DNA of 13,093 nt from CANNDT01 sp945876205 (GTDB lineage Bacteria; Acidobacteriota; Vicinamibacteria; Vicinamibacterales; UBA2999), in the NCBI GenBank assembly GCA_947503365.1, contig CANNDT010000117.1, positions 1 to 13,093 of the forward strand, in the 5' to 3' direction. A program made the position numbers and the translations under genes. Below the pieces are notes generated by a model. The model saw only the letters and a list, made by a program, of their open reading frames with translations, was not told the DNA's origin and ran no database searches. How positions within the stretch are numbered: position 1 is the first letter of the stretch; the number at the start of each line of letters is the position of its first letter. Positions 10,850 to 13,093 of this stretch are shown piece by piece.

Positions 10850-13093
10850 ATGATACGAACCTGCATGGTGACCCGAGCGCGCGCGCTCGCCTGTGCCGCC
10901 CTTCTTCTTGCTCTCGCGTCCACACGCGCCAGCACCCAGCCGCAGGGCGCGTCGCGCGCCACCACGCCGGCGCAGGAATTTGGCGCCGGCATCGGCGACG
11001 ACTACTTCCTGGCGACCTACTCGCAGCTCGAGACCTACTGGAAGAAGCTGGATCGCGAGTCGAACCGCATGTCGCTCGTCGACATCGGCCGCACCGAAGA
11101 GGGCCGCACCCAGTGGATGGCGGTGATCACGGCGCCCGAGAACGCCGCCAGGCTCGAACGCTATAGAGAGATTTCGCAGCGCCTCGCCCGGGCGGAAGAT
11201 CTTACCGACGAACAGGCGCGCGCCCTGGCGGCGGAAGGCAAGTCGGTCGTCTGGATCGACGGCGGGCTTCACGCATCAGAAGTGCTTGGCGCCCAGCAGT
11301 TGATCCAGACGGTCTACGAGCTCGTCAGCCGCAACGACCCCGAGACGCTCCGCATCCTGCGCGATGTCATCGTGCTCGCGGTGCACGCCAACCCTGACGG
11401 TCACGAGCTGGTGGCCAACTGGTACATGCGCGAGAAGCATCCCCAGCGCCGGACGACGAGCGGCGTGCCGCGCCTCTACCAGAAATACACCGGTCACGAT
11501 AACAACCGCGACTTCTACATGGCGACGCAGGCCGAGACGATCAACATGAACCGCATCCTCTTCGAGGAGTGGATCCCGCAGATCGTCTACGACCATCACC
11601 AGGCGGGCCCGGCGGGCACCGTGATGTTCGCGCCGCCGTTCCGCGATCCGTTCAACTACGTCTTCGATCCGCTCATTCCCGTCAGCATCGATCTCCTCGG
11701 CGCCGCGATGCACGGCCGCTTCGCTGCCGAGCGCAAGCCGGGCGTGACGATGAGAAGTGGATCCACGTATTCCACGTGGTGGAATGGCGGACTGCGGACG
11801 ACGGCGTATTTTCATAACCAGATCGGCCTGTTGACGGAAGCGATCGGCAACCCGACGCCAATCGATATTCCGTACGTGCCGGAGCGGCAGCTTCCGAGCG
11901 CGGACCTGCCGTATCCGATCGCGGCGCAGAAATGGCGGTTTCACCAGTCGATCGAGTACTCGCTGACGGCCAATCGCGCCGTGCTCGACCTCGCTTCGCG
12001 CGATCGCGAGAAGCTGCTCTACAACATCTACCGGATGGGGAAGAACTCGATCGACCGGGGCAGCCGCGATACGTGGACACCGCTCCCGCATCGGCCGCTG
12101 GGCCGCATGCCCGATCCAAAATATCGTGACGCGCGCGGCTACATTCTTCCCGCCGACCAACCCGATTTCCTCACGGCCACCAAGTTCGTCAACGCGTTGC
12201 GGAAGTCGGGCGTGGTCGTCCAGAGGGCGACCGCCGGTTTCAGCGCCAATGGCCGGAGCTATCCAGCCGGTTCGTACGTGGTCAAGACCGCGCAGGCGTT
12301 CCGGCCGCACGTGCTCGACATGTTCGAGGCGCAGGACCATCCCGACGACATTCCCTATCCCGGTGGGCCGCCACGGCCGCCGTACGACAGTGCCGGGTGG
12401 ACGCTCGCCTACCAGATGGGTGTGAAGTTCGATCGGGTGCTTGACGGGCTCGAGGGTCCATTCGAAACGATCAAGGGGTTGGCGGCGGTCCCGCGTGGGG
12501 CGGTGGCTGGTCTGGAGAACCCTGCCGGCTATGTTGTCAGCCATCAGCAGAACGACGCGTTCATCGCGATGAACCGGCTGCTCAGGGCCGGTGAACAGGT
12601 GTATTGGCCGACCGCTGAATCGATCTACGTGCCCGCGCGGTCGTCGACGCTGCCGATTCTCAGGAAGGCCGCCGCCGATCTCGGCCTGACCTTCACGGGC
12701 GTTGCGACCACGCCACCGGCGGATGCGCTGAAACTGCGGCCGGTCCGCGTCGGACTGTGGGATTGCTACGGCGGGTCGACGCCAAGCGGCTGGACGCGGT
12801 GGCTGCTGGAGCGGTACGAGTTTCCCTTTGAGGTTGCCTATCCCCAGGCGCTTGACGCGGGAAGACTGTCGTCGAAGTACGACGTCCTGATCTTTCCCGA
12901 CGGCGCGATTCCGGGGCGCGACGGCCGCGGAACCGACGGCGATTGCCTCCCCGCGAGCGGCGCGCCGGCCGAGTACCGCAATCGCACAGGCCGCATTACG
13001 GCACAGACCACGATTCCGCAACTGAAGCTCTTCGTGGAAGAGGGGGGAACGATCCTAGCGATCGGCCGGTCGACCGCGATCGCCGCGCAATTC
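10850..13093 (+). CDS. Secreted M14-family zinc carboxypeptidase-like protein, 3' end outside the window
   Basis: The first 748 codons are present without a stop. After a basic start, a hydrophobic signal peptide (LACAALLLALASTRAS, cleavage near residue 27) directs export. The M14 domain spans about 50-350: zinc ligands H141 and E144 (GGLHASEVLGAQ), a third histidine at 249/250 (IVYDHHQAGP), substrate-pocket features AVHANPDGHE (178-186) and GHDNNRDFY (215-223), and the probable catalytic E330 in GLLTEAIGNP. Residues about 380-600 are a long unassigned region. From about 635 VRVGLWDCYGGS, YDVLIFPDG and FVEEGGTILAIG look like a class I glutamine-amidotransferase-like Rossmann fold, with no catalytic cysteine recognised. 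It probably trims peptides in the periplasm or outside the cell; the substrate is unknown. The start could also be ATG 10865. It is divergent from xthA. Confidence 0.85.
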   Translation, partial: MIRTCMVTRARALACAALLLALASTRASTQPQGASRATTPAQEFGAGIGDDYFLATYSQLETYWKKLDRESNRMSLVDIGRTEEGRTQWMAVITAPENAARLERYREISQRLARAEDLTDEQARALAAEGKSVVWIDGGLHASEVLGAQQLIQTVYELVSRNDPETLRILRDVIVLAVHANPDGHELVANWYMREKHPQRRTTSGVPRLYQKYTGHDNNRDFYMATQAETINMNRILFEEWIPQIVYDHHQAGPAGTVMFAPPFRDPFNYVFDPLIPVSIDLLGAAMHGRFAAERKPGVTMRSGSTYSTWWNGGLRTTAYFHNQIGLLTEAIGNPTPIDIPYVPERQLPSADLPYPIAAQKWRFHQSIEYSLTANRAVLDLASRDREKLLYNIYRMGKNSIDRGSRDTWTPLPHRPLGRMPDPKYRDARGYILPADQPDFLTATKFVNALRKSGVVVQRATAGFSANGRSYPAGSYVVKTAQAFRPHVLDMFEAQDHPDDIPYPGGPPRPPYDSAGWTLAYQMGVKFDRVLDGLEGPFETIKGLAAVPRGAVAGLENPAGYVVSHQQNDAFIAMNRLLRAGEQVYWPTAESIYVPARSSTLPILRKAAADLGLTFTGVATTPPADALKLRPVRVGLWDCYGGSTPSGWTRWLLERYEFPFEVAYPQALDAGRLSSKYDVLIFPDGAIPGRDGRGTDGDCLPASGAPAEYRNRTGRITAQTTIPQLKLFVEEGGTILAIGRSTAIAAQF

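Noticed and set aside
11276..13021. A 581-codon open frame on the minus strand
   Set aside because: It is antisense to the M14 peptidase, is arginine/histidine-rich in the way GC-rich shadow frames are, and has no motif or start signal. The plus-strand frame carries zinc ligands and a signal peptide.
1..13093. CRISPR array, prophage, toxin-antitoxin or defence island
   Set aside because: No spaced direct-repeat array, integrase, transposase or nuclease/ATPase defence genes were seen. The only nuclease is a standard exonuclease III.

Overview
The window reads as chromosomal DNA from a GC-rich, free-living Gram-negative bacterium. The best guess is an Acidobacteriota member, perhaps Vicinamibacteria. 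The guess rests on the mix of a small carboxypeptidase-regulatory-like lipoprotein, a long secreted M14 peptidase, a stand-alone TIGR00300 (LOR/SDH) protein and GC-rich palindromic intergenic repeats. No rRNA, tRNA or marker gene confirms it. Coding density is high and no gene-free stretch exceeds about 200 bases. I see no prophage, transposase gene, CRISPR array or recognisable defence system.

Left part (1-3070): an unresolved edge; a small predicted lipoprotein broken by an in-frame amber stop; a long imperfect inverted repeat between convergent genes; the membrane protease HtpX (minus strand); then a GntR/aminotransferase (MocR-type) regulator on the plus strand, preceded by a tandem 25-bp repeat and an inverted-repeat operator candidate.

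Middle (3071-7079): a three-hairpin REP/BIME-like element separates the regulator from a minus-strand run. In transcription order the run is a fatty-acid desaturase (6938-6039), an intramembrane-type sensor histidine kinase, its OmpR/PhoB response regulator (ATGA overlap), and a TIGR00300-family putative ornithine cyclodeaminase 24 bases later. The kinase, regulator and TIGR00300 genes probably form one unit. Three start codons here lie exactly 6 bases after a TANNNT box, which suggests leaderless transcripts.

Right part (7077-13093): an L,D-transpeptidase and an M23 endopeptidase overlap by ATGA and make a two-gene cell-wall unit. The L,D-transpeptidase is head-to-head with a cysteine-cluster (YkgJ/FliB-like) protein, and the two start codons share one CATG. 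The cysteine-cluster gene ends in TTAG, shared with the stop codon of convergent exonuclease III. After a 171-base intergenic region holding a nested three-stem structure comes a secreted M14 zinc carboxypeptidase-like protein with a glutamine-amidotransferase-like C-terminal region, cut by the window end.

Functionally the window is weighted toward the envelope: HtpX (membrane protein quality control), desaturase (lipid fluidity), a kinase with almost no extracytoplasmic sensor, and cell-wall crosslinking and cleavage enzymes. Any joint regulation is inference from proximity. No clearly new system is demonstrated. The most useful leads are the doubly overlapping cysteine-cluster gene, the two-component/TIGR00300 unit, the amber-interrupted lipoprotein and the structured repeats.
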